From NCBI RefSeq assembly GCF_019175385.1, contig NC_083343.1:54644457-54708456 (forward strand): 64,000 bases of DNA, read 5' to 3'. Positions 11,589 through 23,099 of this stretch are shown here, in pieces. This DNA comes from Lycium barbarum. Its lineage: Eukaryota; Streptophyta; Magnoliopsida; Solanales; Solanaceae. Under the pieces are notes generated by a model. The model did no database searches and was not told where the DNA came from. It saw only the letters and a list, made by a program, of their open reading frames with translations. Position 1 is the first letter of the stretch. Each line of letters begins with the position of its first letter. The translations under genes and the position numbers were made by a program.

Positions 11589-13150
11589 ATGCCTCCGAAG
11601 AAGGCAACGGCTGCCCAGAAGGGCAAGGCGGTGATGGGAGAGACTAGTCAGATGCCGAGAGTTACCCGGGCTCGTGCTCAGGATTTGCCCGAGGTTGTGC
11701 CGCAGTCAGAGGGTTTAACTACACCACCACCGGAGGAGCCTGGAGCAGATCCATCATTAGCTCCAGACGCTCCAGCGCCCGAGCCTCCAGCTCCTCAGCC
11801 AGGGGCGGAGGATATGACGTTGAGGGAGGCCGTACAGTTACTGACGACTTTGGTAGCGGGACAGACTCGCAGACGCGGGCTGAGAGGTGATGATGATGAG
11901 GACAGGCGTGATAGCCTGAGGGTTCGTGATTTTCTGACATGTAGTCCCCAGAGTTTTTCGGGTCTAAGCCCGAGGAGGACCCCCACGACTTCATTCGGGG
12001 GATGAGGCGCTCTTTGGGACTGGTCAGGGCTTCAGAGACCGAGTTCGTTGAGTTAGCCTCGCACAGATTACGAGATGTTGCGGCTAATTGGTATGAGACC
12101 TGGGAGCTGTCCAGAGGTGAGAGTGCTCCCCCAGCTACTTGGGATGTGTTTGTGGCCGCTTTTCTCCGCCACTTTTTGCCCTTGGAGTTACGACGGGCGC
12201 GGGTTGATAGATTTTTACAGCTGTAGCAGAGAGGTCGGAGTGTTCGTGAGTATAACTTGGAGTTTGATTCTTTGGCTCGATATGCACCTGCTATAGTGGC
12301 TGACATGACTGACCGGATGCACCGGTACGTGATAGGGTTGCATTGTTACTTAGTTGACAGCTGCATGGCGATGGCATCGCAGACTGATATGGACATCGCC
12401 CGGTTACAAGCTTACACGCAGGTGATGGAGGACCAGCACAGAGAGGATCAGTCGGGCAGAGATCGTGATAGGAGACCGCCCAAGCGGTCCAGGTCAGCTG
12501 GCTATTCTGGGAAGTCTCAAGGCGGGCAGCCTCAACAGTATGTTAGACAGTCTTCTCAGCTGGCGCAGAGTGCACTCCCGTAGTCTACCGGAGAGGGATT
12601 TGATAGTGTCAGATACTCGGGAGCAGGCCAGAGTTCCAGAGCATCAGGTTCGCAGATGACCAGGGGTTCCAGCCAGTCCCGACCACCCAGGCCCCGTTGT
12701 TCTTATTATGGGAGATCGCACCCAGGGGAGTGCTACCGAGCCATAGGAGCTTGTTTTTCCTGCGGCCGTCAGGGCCATGTTATGCGAGATTGTCCGATAG
12801 CGAGTGGTTCTGGTAGTACAGTTCAGCCGACGGGATCAGCCGCTGGTTCATCTTCTACTCCCTCAGCTATGCGCCCTGCAGGGCGGGGTATGCCGGCACC
12901 GGCGGGCCGCGGTCGAGTCCGTGCTGGTGTTTCAGATTCTAGCGGTCCTTCGAACCGCATATATGCATTGGATACCCGTCAGGATCAGGAGGCTTCGCCA
13001 AATGTTGTTACAGGTACCTTACTGGTTTTCTCCCGATCTGTATATGCACTGATTGATCCTGGTTCTACTTTATCGTATATCGCTCCACTTGTTGCTAATA
13101 AAATTGGGATAGAATCTGAGCCGATAGAGCCATTTGAGTTAGCATTGAAA
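11589..13150 (+). pseudogene. Element B gag and start of protease
   Basis: The ATG at 11589 (MPPKKATAAQ) opens a Pro-rich N-terminus followed by the retrotransposon gag core. A one-base shift near 11950 moves to the frame of 12002 (RRSLGLVRASETEFVELA, then ANWYETWE). There is a TAG at 12224-12226, and the core continues with FDSLARYAP and QAYTQVMED. A further shift lies near 12580-12655. The CCHC knuckle C-x2-C-x4-H-x4-C (CFSCGRQGHVMRDC) is at about 12752-12793. Protease begins with ALIDPGSTLSYIAP and is cut near 13150. Gag would form the particle and bind the RNA. Confidence 0.88.
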
Positions 13151-13345
13151 TTGGTTGTATGTTATTATGGGGAATTATGTGATTTTTATATAATTGTGAG
13201 AGTGAGATTCTAAATGTGAATTATGGTTGTTGTTAATGAATTTGGAACAAAACAATGTGATTTGGTATGTTTGTCCGTTTGGGTGCCCAAGTAGGGCACC
13301 AGTCGCGGCCCACGGGGCTGGATCGTGACAAAAGTGGTATGACAT
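13151..13345 (+). other. LTR tail plus partial PBS embedded inside element B
   Basis: After the broken protease the sequence becomes LTR-like. It ends with GGGTGCCCAAGTAGGGC and GGATCGTGACA (to 13330), followed by AAAGTGGTAT, the first half of a PBS. This matches the end of the element C LTR rather than the B LTR, which reads 'gggtgcccagttggg'. It then jumps straight into the chromodomain end. Confidence 0.75.
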
Positions 13346-13477
13346 CCGATAAAATTGGAACGATACAGAGAAGAAATGACCTGGGAAGCTGAGGAGCAGA
13401 TGAAGAAAAAGTATCCTCACCTATTTCCAGTACCTACAGGTAATCCAAATCCTTTATTTGACTATGTTGATTTGTGA
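13346..13477 (+). pseudogene. Element B chromodomain end
   Basis: The frame REEMTWEAEEQMKKKYPHLF with the tail PVPTGNPN ends at TGA 13475-13477. This is only the C-terminal part of the chromodomain. Everything between protease and here is missing. Confidence 0.8.
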
Positions 13478-13545
13478 ATGACTTGTATGTGATGGCTATA
13501 AAAGAAACTCCCCCGAATTGTTAGTAAGACCCGTAGAATTAATCC

Positions 13546-13581
13546 AACATTCGAGGACGAATGTTCTAAAAGGGGGGAGGA
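13546..13581 (+). promoter_or_regulatory. Element B palindrome and polypurine tract
   Basis: AACATTCGAGGACGAATGTT (13546-13565) is followed by the PPT AAAAGGGGGGAGGA, ending one base before the 3' LTR. Confidence 0.9.
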
Positions 13582-16401
13582 TGTTACGTCCCATATTTTA
13601 TACATTGGGACAATCCGGATTAACTATGATACGTTAGGGCCAAGACCTTTCCGGGACATGAAGTCGGGACTTTTGACCTTCGATTTTATTTTGAGACATA
13701 AGTTGTACATGAAGTTGTTGGCATGGAACACTTAGGAAAAATTGGGACCAAAAGTCATATATTAGGAAGTTGAAAATCTTGCAAAAAATAGGCCCTTGGC
13801 CGTGTGGCTTGAGATTGGTCCCACACATGTTGTGGCCAATTTTAAGTGGTCCAACACATTTGTGGGCCATGGACACATGGAGAGTTCATTTAGGAGCTTA
13901 AAAGTTGACTTCTAAGTCATCTTCTCTCATTCTATACTTAGCAAAAAAATCAAGAAGTTGAAGAACACCACCACCAAACTCTCGGCCAAGAACCAAGAAA
14001 AACCAAGTCCAATTCTAGCCATTCCAAAAATATTTCTTTGGTGTAAATCCACTAATTGGAGGTCTCTAAGTAGCGTGGAAGTGTTGTTGGAGCGATCAAG
14101 CCATCCGTCTAGTAGATCGCAAACCCTAGCCTATTTGTGGAGTTAAAGAAGAAAGGTAAGATTTGATCTTGTTTTATGTGTTGTGAATGTTTTATGCATG
14201 TTGTAGTATGTTAATATGGATGAAATTTGTGAAATATAGTAGGTTGGAGGTGAGCCGTGTATGGTGTGTGTGGTCGTGTAAGTGTGTGCTGTGATTGGGT
14301 TGATGAATTGATTCTATGTAGCATATTTAGTTGTGTAGTGTGGAGAATAGAATAAGAATCATCAATATATGTATATGTGTAGGGTGGCCGAATGTAGGTC
14401 ATATTGCATGACAAGAATGGGTTATGGTTGTGTTCTCGGGTTTGGGATTGTTTTAGGGAAAATTGGAGCAATTTTTGGATTGTTGGAAATATTGTGTAAA
14501 TTTTTTAAAATGTCCTTGAATATTGTTGGTATGGGTTCGGGTTGGTATTTGAATGTATGAGTGGCGATGTGGCTTGAATGTAAGCCGTCGAATTGAATAT
14601 TATGAATGTTGTTGAATGATGTAAAAGAGAGTTATTAGTGTTATATTGCCTTTCGGATTGGTCATTGGAGTTGTTAGGTTGGTTATTGTTGTTGTGATTG
14701 TTGATTTGGCCGAGTTAAATTCTCGGGGTTGGCCTATTTACAGGGGAAATGCCGCCCAAATTTCTGCAGAATTGAGTGTTAGTTTGGAATAAATCGCCTA
14801 AGTGCCTATGTCTAATGTTTGATATTCGTTAACGTATTTCTAGACCTTGGGGAGCCCGAGGCGTAGGTTGGGATTAACTTGAGTTGGGCTAGCTTGGAGT
14901 GCGTACGAGGTATGTAAAGCTCAACCCTTCCTTCTTTTGGCATGCCTTAGTTATAAATAGATTACGCCACGAGCCTCGAGGAAATTCTAAATTCGCAATC
15001 CGAGCCTCGAGGAAATTCTAAATCCTTCTTTTGGCATGCCTTCTTTTGGCATGCCTTACTTATATATATTTCATGGCATTCGTATGTTTGATGTGATGAA
15101 ATATGAACCCTTATGTCTTCGAAACAATTGATTTCCAAATGTTGCACAAAATGTTTTGTTTTAAAGAATTCCGTAACTATGGACGTCGTATCTTTCACAT
15201 AAAGGCTCGGATTGCTCCGATATTTTCGTAGGATTTTGCATGGCGTATGATGAGTATGTTCTCCATAGGCGGGCCCGGCTCGGGTCGATACCCGTCCGTG
15301 CGTCCCGCGACTTTCCTTTATGTAATTCGGAAGACTTTTGAAAGAATTTGGTATGACTATTATTTTGATTCTCAAGTATGGTCATTTTACTTATATTTCA
15401 GTCCATGATAATGATTTTATGCATATGGTTACTCACGACTCTGCTCGTGCGTTCTGTTATATCTTTCGCCGAGTCCCGGGCCGGTTCTGTTGTCGTGCGT
15501 ACTTTGATATACTCCGGTGTTATGCTGTGTTTATGGTTCACCGAGCCACTCACTAGAGAGTCGGGTTCCACTTATATTGGGCGTTATGCTGTGTATGGCG
15601 TTATGTTGTGTTATGATGTGTGACGGGGACACGGAGATGTGAAATCTTCTGGTGTTATGCTGTGTTATGGCGCCATCGACGGGCGGGCGACCATATTTTC
15701 TGTGCCCTATGCATGACTTATATTTTGAGAGTAAACATTTTGATATTTTGGACTTGCACTTATTTTCTGTACTTTTATTTCATTTATGCCTCGGATTTGT
15801 TTACTGTACCTTCTGCTTTGCATACTCAGTACATACTTCGTACTGACCCCCCTTTCTTCGGTGGGGGGGGGGGGGCTGCGTTTCATGCCCGCAGGTATAG
15901 ACGCACAGTTTGGTGATCCACCAGTTTAGGACACCCTCTTCTGCTGTTTGGAGTGCTCCTCTTATTCCGGAGCTTACATTTTGGTATATATACACGTTCG
16001 TTGCATATGTATATATTTGTTCAGGGGTACGGCGGGGCCCTGTCCCGCCATATGATTCGGTTGGTTTGTTTAGAGGTCTGTAGACGTATATGTGGGTTTG
16101 TGCCTACTTCTGTACAGATGTGTTTGTATGATCCCACTCGCCATGGCAGCCTTGTCGGCGTGCATTTATATATGTTTTGGGTCGTTGCGCCATTTGATAG
16201 CCTCGTCGGCTTCTGAGATATATATATATATATATATATATATGGTTGTGTTGAAATGTGTCTGAGACAGTTTGATATAATTTGAGGCAGTGTGTGTTAT
16301 TTGTGCCTGTATACGCTATCTTTATGTGATTCGGATTGGATGAGTGTGTTCGGGTGCCTAGTTCGGGCACTAGTCACGGCCTACAGGGTTGGGTCGTGAC
16401 A
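13582..16401 (+). other. Element B 3' LTR
   Basis: 2820 bp, the same as the 5' LTR apart from scattered substitutions, a shorter TA run and a local duplication around 15000-15060 (repeats of CTTCTTTTGGCATGCC). It ends TGACA at 16401, followed by the TSD ATATA. Confidence 0.93.
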
Positions 16402-16406
16402 ATATA

Positions 16407-17245
16407 ACACCGCGCCTAGTTGGCCGGGCAGTCACCACCAAGGCGGGAAGCTATACGATACACCATGGCCAAATGGCATGAGCAGACACCACTAGTGGGC
16501 GGCATGAGATGATACCCCGGACGCGGGAGGCCTGGACGTAGGCTAATGTTATGATTATGACACCGATCTGATATGGACGGGCAGTTTATGCATTATCACA
16601 CCGTACCTATATGGGCGGGCAGCTTATATATTTAGGCATACATGACATGATGATGAGTATGAGTAAGCTAGCATGCATTATTTCTTTTACGCTTGACAGT
16701 CGGATACAGCTATTCCATATTGATACTTTTTTTATGTCATTGTTCTATTTCATTGTTTATTCCTCTCATACTTAGTACAATGTTCGTACTGAAGTCCGTT
16801 TTCTTTGGACGCTGTGATCATGCCCACAGGTAGACAGGGAGGAGAGCTTGACCCAGACCAGTAGTAGCTGTCAGCTGATTGAAAGCACTCCTTTGTTCGG
16901 AGGTGCTTATGACGATTCTTTTGTATGTATTCATGTATATGTATTTTTGGGCATGACGGGGTCTTGTCCCATCCTTATGTATAGCACTCCAGTAGAGGCT
17001 CGTAGATGCGCAGTGTGGGTTAGATGTTTTCGAGATTTATTACTATGTATGTATATATTATTTTGATAGCGGAGAGGCTTATGCATATAAAAGTATTTTT
17101 ATGTTCTTGAATGAAAGATGACCTTTCCTACGATTTAAATATAAATTGGTAAAAGAGCAGTAAATGAGTAAGGTGAGTAGTAGGACGAGTGGTACTCGGT
17201 GGCTAGCCCCGGGTACCCGTCGCGGCCCCTAGCTGGGTCGTGACA
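16407..17245 (+). other. Element A 3' LTR, right part
   Basis: It resumes after the second ATATA. It carries GGGCGGGCAG-type repeats (16605-16625) and the double hairpin 16772-16811 (TTAGTAC with GTACTGA, then GTCC with GGAC). It ends GGGTCGTGACA. The stretch from about 16425 to 16545 recurs at the D deletion junction (35156). Confidence 0.88.
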
Positions 17246-18037
17246 ATTAAGTTCTAGGGTTACTATTCCCAATTCACCATTGCAAACCCATTAAGAAGAT
17301 GATAATCTTAAAGATGAAAGCATAATGAAGGAAGGAATAGTTAAGACTTAGCTCTCAAGAGTGTCCTGCCCTAGCTTAGAATTTCGCCCTAGGTGCTCCT
17401 TGGAAACGGTTTTAGAGTTTTATGAATAAAGAATTCGGAACTAGGTGTTTAAAAATCGAGACTCTGTCCCCGTCCACCGCTGCAGCGGTCAAACCGTGGC
17501 TGCAGCGGTCCTGCTATAGCGGGCAAGTGTCCGCTGTAGCGGACCAACTCTAAAACTTTCCTCCGCTGTGGCCGGCATGTTTCCGCTATAGCGCCATTGC
17601 TACAGCGTCCAGTGCCCGCCATAGCGGACACACCCAAACCCGACTGACCACGGCAATGAGAGGCCCATCGCTACGGCGGTCCAGCCGCAACCGTAATTCT
17701 CCGCTGCAATGGTACCACTGAACTAGTGAGCTCGCTAATTTCATAACTCTACCACCAAACACTTCATCCGAGGCCTCACAAACACAAACAAAACATGCAC
17801 ATTGATATAAAAACACCATACGGACTCGCCCGTAGCCTCGGAATTCCCAACGGAGGCCTAATTTCCAATGTCACCCCCCAATGGACTCAACACAATCAAA
17901 CAATAATCACACACAAGCCAAGTTTTCAGTTCTTAGACTTGTACATTCGAGTTTCTATTAGCTCGTTCTACCCTTGGGAATGTTCTATTTAGTAGGGTGA
18001 TCCTAGATTTTTTATAACAACCGGGAGGGTCGTTACA
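17246..18037 (-). mobile_element. LTR fragment L
   Basis: Read on the minus strand it begins TGTAACGACCCTCCCGG at 18037, a typical gypsy LTR start. It runs to 17246, where element A inserted. The rest is not seen in this window. No coding is recognised. It holds a palindrome cluster (17477-17712). Confidence 0.65.
17477..17712 (-). repeat. Cluster of CCGCTATAGCGG palindromes in LTR fragment L
   Basis: About nine variants of CCGCTRYAGCGG lie within 240 bp, roughly 325-560 bp into the LTR, the same relative zone as in the A, H and I LTRs. Confidence 0.85.
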
Positions 18038-18292
18038 GAAATTGTAGTTGAAATTTTATTCACATTTCATAAACAAAACGTTGATTTCAAATCAATAATT
18101 CAAATTTGTGCCCCAAATCTTATGACCAAACTAATAAACCAAAAAGTACAAATTAAGTGTCTTTCATACACTCATTAATTAGTTAGCCATAATATGTTTC
18201 ACATAAAAAAATTTAATTGTTGTGGTTAAAACTGTTTGTTAAGTGTAAAAGCTAAGTGCAAATAAATATTTACTAAAATTAAAGTGAATATA

Positions 18293-18543
18293 TTACTTCT
18301 TTATTCCATTTTATGTTGCATTTCCTAATCATTTTTCTCCGTTCAAAAAAAATCAATATACCTTTCTATAGTTGAAAATTCAATAACTTTATTTTAACAT
18401 GTCATTTACACTTGATGACATGCTGTAATAGCCACAAGAAATATCATGACATGTTTAATATTATAAGTTTAAAAATTCTTATTTTCTTTCTTAAAGCTCT
18501 GCCCAATCAAATAGTGTTACATAAATAAAACGGAATGGAGTAT
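18293..18543. mobile_element. Stowaway-like MITE
   Basis: About 250 bp, AT-rich. The ends are inverted: the left reads ACTTCTTTATTCCATTTTATG and the right is the reverse complement of ACTCCATTCCGTTTTAT, next to TA. This resembles the common 'ctccgttccaatttatgtgac' plant MITE ends. There is no coding. The flanking 18038-18292 and 18544-18680 are AT-rich with nothing recognised. Confidence 0.6.
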
Positions 18544-18695
18544 TATATTTGTGAATTTCTTAACTATTGCAATTTAATAAATATAAAAATTTTAAAGCAA
18601 TAGACGCACTAGCCCAGCCCTTGTTCAAATTAGGTGAATCTGCTACTACTCTTGGGTATTTTAGAGAAGAGGGAACAATGAGAGAACCAAATCCT

Positions 18696-18884
18696 ACCAC
18701 CAAAAGATGTGGTGCAGCAGATGAAGCTGTTCCGCTCATAATGTCTCGGGTTTGAGCCCTGGGTATGAAAAAATCCTTGGTAGGGAGCGCTTCCCAACGA
18801 ATGGGGTCCTACACGGCGTGAATCTGGATAGAGTCTGGCTCTAATGTGGATACTGGACACCGGATGGGAAACAAAAAAAAAAAA
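18696..18884 (+). mobile_element. tRNA-derived SINE (TS/SolS type) with poly(A) tail
   Basis: The tRNA-like head has an A box near 18711 (TGGTGCAGCAG) and a B box near 18749 (GGTTTGAGCC). The body has the typical GGTAGGGAGCGCTTCCC and GGACACCGGATGGGAAAC, then a 13-A tail. The target duplications are AGAGAACCAAATCCT (18681-18695) and AGAGAACCCAAATCCT (18885-18900), one base different. It is therefore a complete copy moved by LINE machinery. The sequence 18901-19164 beyond it shows nothing recognisable. Confidence 0.88.
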
Positions 18885-19746
18885 AGAGAACCCAAATCCT
18901 GTTGCTCATTTCCATTCTAAACTGCAAAAGCTTCATGTCCAAAGATCATATGAAGTCAAAGCTTAAAATAGGGAAATAACGAAATGCCTCTTGAACTCGC
19001 TCTCATTAATCAAAATACAACTTTGTTGTGCGTCAACTTGATAATTCAGTAGTCACTTCTAAACAAGCTATTTATTAGGACATTAACCGAATATATTAAT
19101 ATCTTATTCTTTTTCTTAAGTTAGTATATACTTTATCGCGATGCACGTTGGGAGTGCTCTTTTTTTTTTTTGGAAAACAACACAAAATGCCCATTATAAG
19201 AAAATTATTTAACGAAAATATCCCTCCATAAACTAATTATATAAATACATATTCCCTACTAATTATTACCCGAATTCCCCACTTTTTTGCATGGTGCAAC
19301 TGACGGATCACGGAAGCATGCACATGTGCTCACATCACTCAGGTAAAGTATGTATGTTTGTTTTCTTCTTTTTCTTTTGCCTTTTTTTAAATTTTGTTTT
19401 TTTTTTTCCTTCTTTTTTTTAAAAAAAATAAAATAAAATTATACATAATAGTTTACTAAATTTATATATAAAAATATAGAAAAATTAAATAATTAGACTA
19501 TAACAAGAAATAATATAAGAAAAATACTAAAGTCACCAGTTTATTTATGAAAATCTAAATTAATAGAAAATATATTCTTATAATTTTTTCTCTTTTGAAA
19601 ATGAAGTTATATCTAAATTATGACTCTATTTTTTTGTATTTTTTTTTTACAAATTTTAACTTGGTAAAAACGATATAAAAAATAATGTATCAAAATTAAG
19701 CTTAAAATATGTTTGTTATATTTTTTATAATTCTTTTTTCTTTGGA

Positions 19747-19869
19747 ATGAATGAACCTGCCCTCTATGATACCTTGTCAGTAGATGATATATACCATGTG
19801 GATATCATAAAGAATTTGATGAGTTTTTTTTCTTTTTTTTTAAGTAATGAATCAGTCTTTTATGATACC
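19747..19869. repeat. Tandem palindromic array, left part
   Basis: Two units of the roughly 90-bp repeat, each with ATGATACC, then CAGTAGATGATATATACCATGT, and a closing GATATCAT or GGTATCAT. The second unit is cut by the C insertion. Confidence 0.8.
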
Positions 19870-19874
19870 CTATC

Positions 19875-22800
19875 TGTCACGACCCAACCCCGTGGGCCAC
19901 GACTGGCACCCTACTTGGGCACCCAGACAGACTTACATCTCCAATTATCAAATCCAAACTTAACTCAAATTTCATATTAGCCATTTAAACATAATTTAAA
20001 TCAAAACTTGTCTTAAGCGGTCACACGTATCAAAATATCATATTAGAACAGGAAGGAGTGGCGGAATACACATCGCCGTACAAATGCACATATACAAATA
20101 TACAGGCCATTTGGCCGTATCCAAATCTGATAGGTTGGCGGAATATACGTCGCCAATCGTATGTACAGATACAACATAAGGGCCATTTTGGCCACCATAA
20201 CTGACGGACCGCACTAAGACACAAATCGTGACTAAAGCAGACACACATAGGACCCTCGACCCACATATATGACTACAGGCCTCTACAAATGCAGAACGAA
20301 AACATATGACGGGACAGGGCCCCGCCGTACCCCAAAATAGTCAAATATACATATGCATATACATCACAAGTGATATGTACCGACTTATGGGCTCCGGATC
20401 AAAGGAGCACTCTGTAATAGCAGAACGTGTGGCCTACACTGGCAGATCACTGATCTCTGTACCTGCGGGCATGAAACGCAGCCCCCGAAGAAAGGGGGTC
20501 AGTACGAAAGATGTACTGAGTATGTAAAGCATAGAGTACAGAAATGTATATCACAACTGAAAAACAAACCGGATACAAAAGGGGAATACTGACCAGTATA
20601 TCAAAATCTGTACCAAAACATATATATACATAATGCAGATAAAATCATGCAAAGCTCAGGAACGTGGTCACCACTCCGACGCTGGTGCCACACACAGCAT
20701 AACACCAGAAGGTTCAAATCTCCGTACATCCCCGAACACACATATCATCATAGCATATCGCCAGCCATATCACAGCATAACTCCAAACGGAACCCGACCC
20801 TATGGCGAGGTCTCGGGAACCGTAACACAGCATACGGCCGAATTAATCATAGGGCGCACGAATCATAACCGGCCCGGGAACCGGTGAACGAAGTCATAAT
20901 AAGGGCACGAGCGGAGTCGTGAGCAGACAATGCAATTTATATATCAAAATACTTTTGCAAACTTGATAAAATCATATGTTGACTCATTAGTCAAAATAGT
21001 TCGAACAATTAATCAAAGCGGGGTTCATTTCACAAAAATATTTCCAAAATGGTAATTATGGTTCAAAATATAGTTTAGGATATCGTGGCGATCCAAACAT
21101 TATTTTACGATAGCCAAATTCATAAACAAAAGTCCTTTGCCGACATTATACAAAAATGAGACTAATAGAACAAACAGAAGAGTCTCGGGGTTAGCGGGCC
21201 CACCTCGGGTCAAGTCGAGGTGGCGGACATGAATCACGAACATTTGGGGTCTATGGAATCATACATGAAGGTTCCGAAGCGATTCGAATACATTTACAAA
21301 AATTTCGGGCATTAGATCACTTTTTAACACAAATGAGAGTTTTATGCTTCAATTGAATTGGATGAATAGTACCCAATTTCTAATTCGGATTTCCAAGAAC
21401 AGAATTTCCCCCAGGGCTCCGATATCGACCTAGTATACCTAGGACATGCCAAAAGAAGGAATGGGGTAGCCTTACATACCTTTCGTGCGTCTTACGCTCG
21501 TCAAAACTCAAATCCCGTTTCGCTCAGAATCTGCAAATGGCCAAAGTTACCAATTAAGAATTTCAAGACTCCAAGAATTCATTTAACTATGCATTTGTCT
21601 ACCGAAATTTCGGCAGCACTTCCCCTATACATATAACACCCCCGAGAATTCAACTCGGCCCAAAACATCAACAACGGCAACACAACAATACCAACAACAT
21701 CAACAATCATCATAAAATACATTATAACATAACTAGTCTTCCTTTCCACATAGTCCAACAACTTCCATTGCAACTTAATAATTTCAAACTAATATCAACA
21801 TTTCCATATTCATTAACTAACTTAAGACCATTTACATACGATTCGGAACCATTTCACATTATTCCATAAAGTGTATAAAAGTTCCACCAAAACCATAATT
21901 CGTTTAAAACTTCTAATCTTTAACATACTTATTCATAACACGCTTCCATATCCTAAATTCATCAACAATTATCATAATTTGCACCTTAACAACTCCATTT
22001 TCATAATGTCATAAAATCATACTAAAACGACATAAACTTCTACATTCCATTTCAATGCAAACTTATATCATTCCATCTTCATTTACATTGCAAGCATCAC
22101 AATAACACAACTAACTTGTTAAACCAAATTAATTCATTCTCATTCCAACTTCAAATACCACACGGCCAACATTCAATTTTTCCATCTTCCATCAAATTCA
22201 TTCAACTTTCATTTCCAATATACATTCCATCCTACATACAACTAGAAGGCAACATACAATTCAACTCATCACACCTATACCTTACTACACACACACGGCC
22301 ACACATACATATGCACACCCACTTTGCAAACTTCCATATTTTCATGAATTCCACTTATTTCCATATACTACAACACAAACAAACCTTCATAACATAATAA
22401 CATGGAATGAATTCTTACCTTTTTCTCCAATCTTCTTCACTCAAACATGTTGTCATATTGAAGAAACAAGGGCTCTTTCTTCCCAAACAATTGCACCATG
22501 TTGTAGAGGGCCCTTAATATAGTAGGAATACCACAAGAAAATAATTTTTGGAGGGAGATTTCAAAGGGCTAAAATTCCATGGTCATGGCCGAATATACTC
22601 TATTTTTTTGCTTCTCTTGTTTTGTTCTTTCATCTCTTATGTTTCTTGAAGCTTCAAAGGATAGAGACCTCTTTTAAATATAATTGTCACATGACTAATC
22701 ACATGACAATTTCATATTGTGGGTTTGGCCCAAGGCATGAGCCATGGCCGGCCAAACCTCTCCATTTGGGCCTTCATTCTCTTATTTTGTTTGAGCCCAA

Positions 22801-22990
22801 TGACTTATATTGCTCGTTTAGTAATTTCCAAAATTCCAATTTTTGCCCTTGGCCTTCCTCCGGGTTTCCACATCAATATTTTCATGAGCAACACACACAT
22901 ATATTAGTTCAAATTAACATATGACCTTATTCCTTACAAATCAAAATTATTCCGAATTTTCTCGAATACGCGAAAGTACGGGATATAACA
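19875..22990 (-). other. Element C 3' LTR
   Basis: On the minus strand it begins TGTTATATCCCGTACTTTCG at 22990 and ends GGGTTGGGTCGTGACA at 19875. It holds the double hairpin (20481-20519) and the palindrome CCGAAATTTCGG next to the AGGGGAAG motif (about 21600-21625). The region 21700-22420 is very A/C-rich on the plus strand and has no coding. Confidence 0.93.
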
Positions 22991-23027
22991 TCCTCCTCCC
23001 CTTTTTGAACATTCGTCCTCGAATGTT
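22991..23027 (-). promoter_or_regulatory. Element C polypurine tract and palindrome
   Basis: The minus-strand PPT AAAAAGGGGAGGAGGA (22991-23006) directly precedes the 3' LTR. The palindrome at 23008-23027 has its arms AACATTCG and CGAATGTT. Confidence 0.88.
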
Positions 23028-23099
23028 AGATTAGTTTTATAGGGTCCGTAATCGCTTCGGGGGAGTTTCTTTTTATGGTCAACACAATCGATACACATT

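Larger units (their letters stand above)
8526..16401 (+). mobile_element. Element B: gag-only Ty3/gypsy derivative
   Basis: Perfect TSD ATATA at 8521-8525 and 16402-16406. The LTRs begin TGTTACGTCCC and end TGACA. The two LTRs are nearly identical by eye, so this is a fairly recent insertion into the A LTR. The internal part is only 2.2 kb: PBS, gag, the start of protease, a stray LTR tail, the last part of the chromodomain and the PPT. RT, RNase H and most of integrase are absent, so it must have used enzymes from another element. Confidence 0.95.
1..17245 (+). mobile_element. Element A: Ty3/gypsy chromodomain retrotransposon, 5' part outside window, nested
   Basis: The order is protease, RT, RNase H, integrase, chromodomain, PPT and 3' LTR, which is the Ty3/gypsy chromovirus order. 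The very long LTR suggests the Tekay/Del lineage, but that assignment is inference. The 5' LTR and most of gag lie before base 1. Two later insertions split it: solo LTR K (731-3968) in RT and element B (8526-16401) in the 3' LTR. The 3' LTR ends in TGACA at 17245. The TSD copy there should be 17246-17250 (ATTAA), and its partner is outside the window. Stops and frameshifts in every domain make it non-autonomous now. Confidence 0.92.

Noticed and set aside
18696..18760. A tRNA gene
   Set aside because: Only the A and B boxes remain and it continues into the SINE body and poly(A). No cloverleaf or anticodon arm can be drawn.
22116..22397. 93-residue open frame duplicated at 29570-29851
   Set aside because: It lies in the A/C-rich low-complexity part of the C LTR and is present twice because it is LTR sequence. 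No domain.
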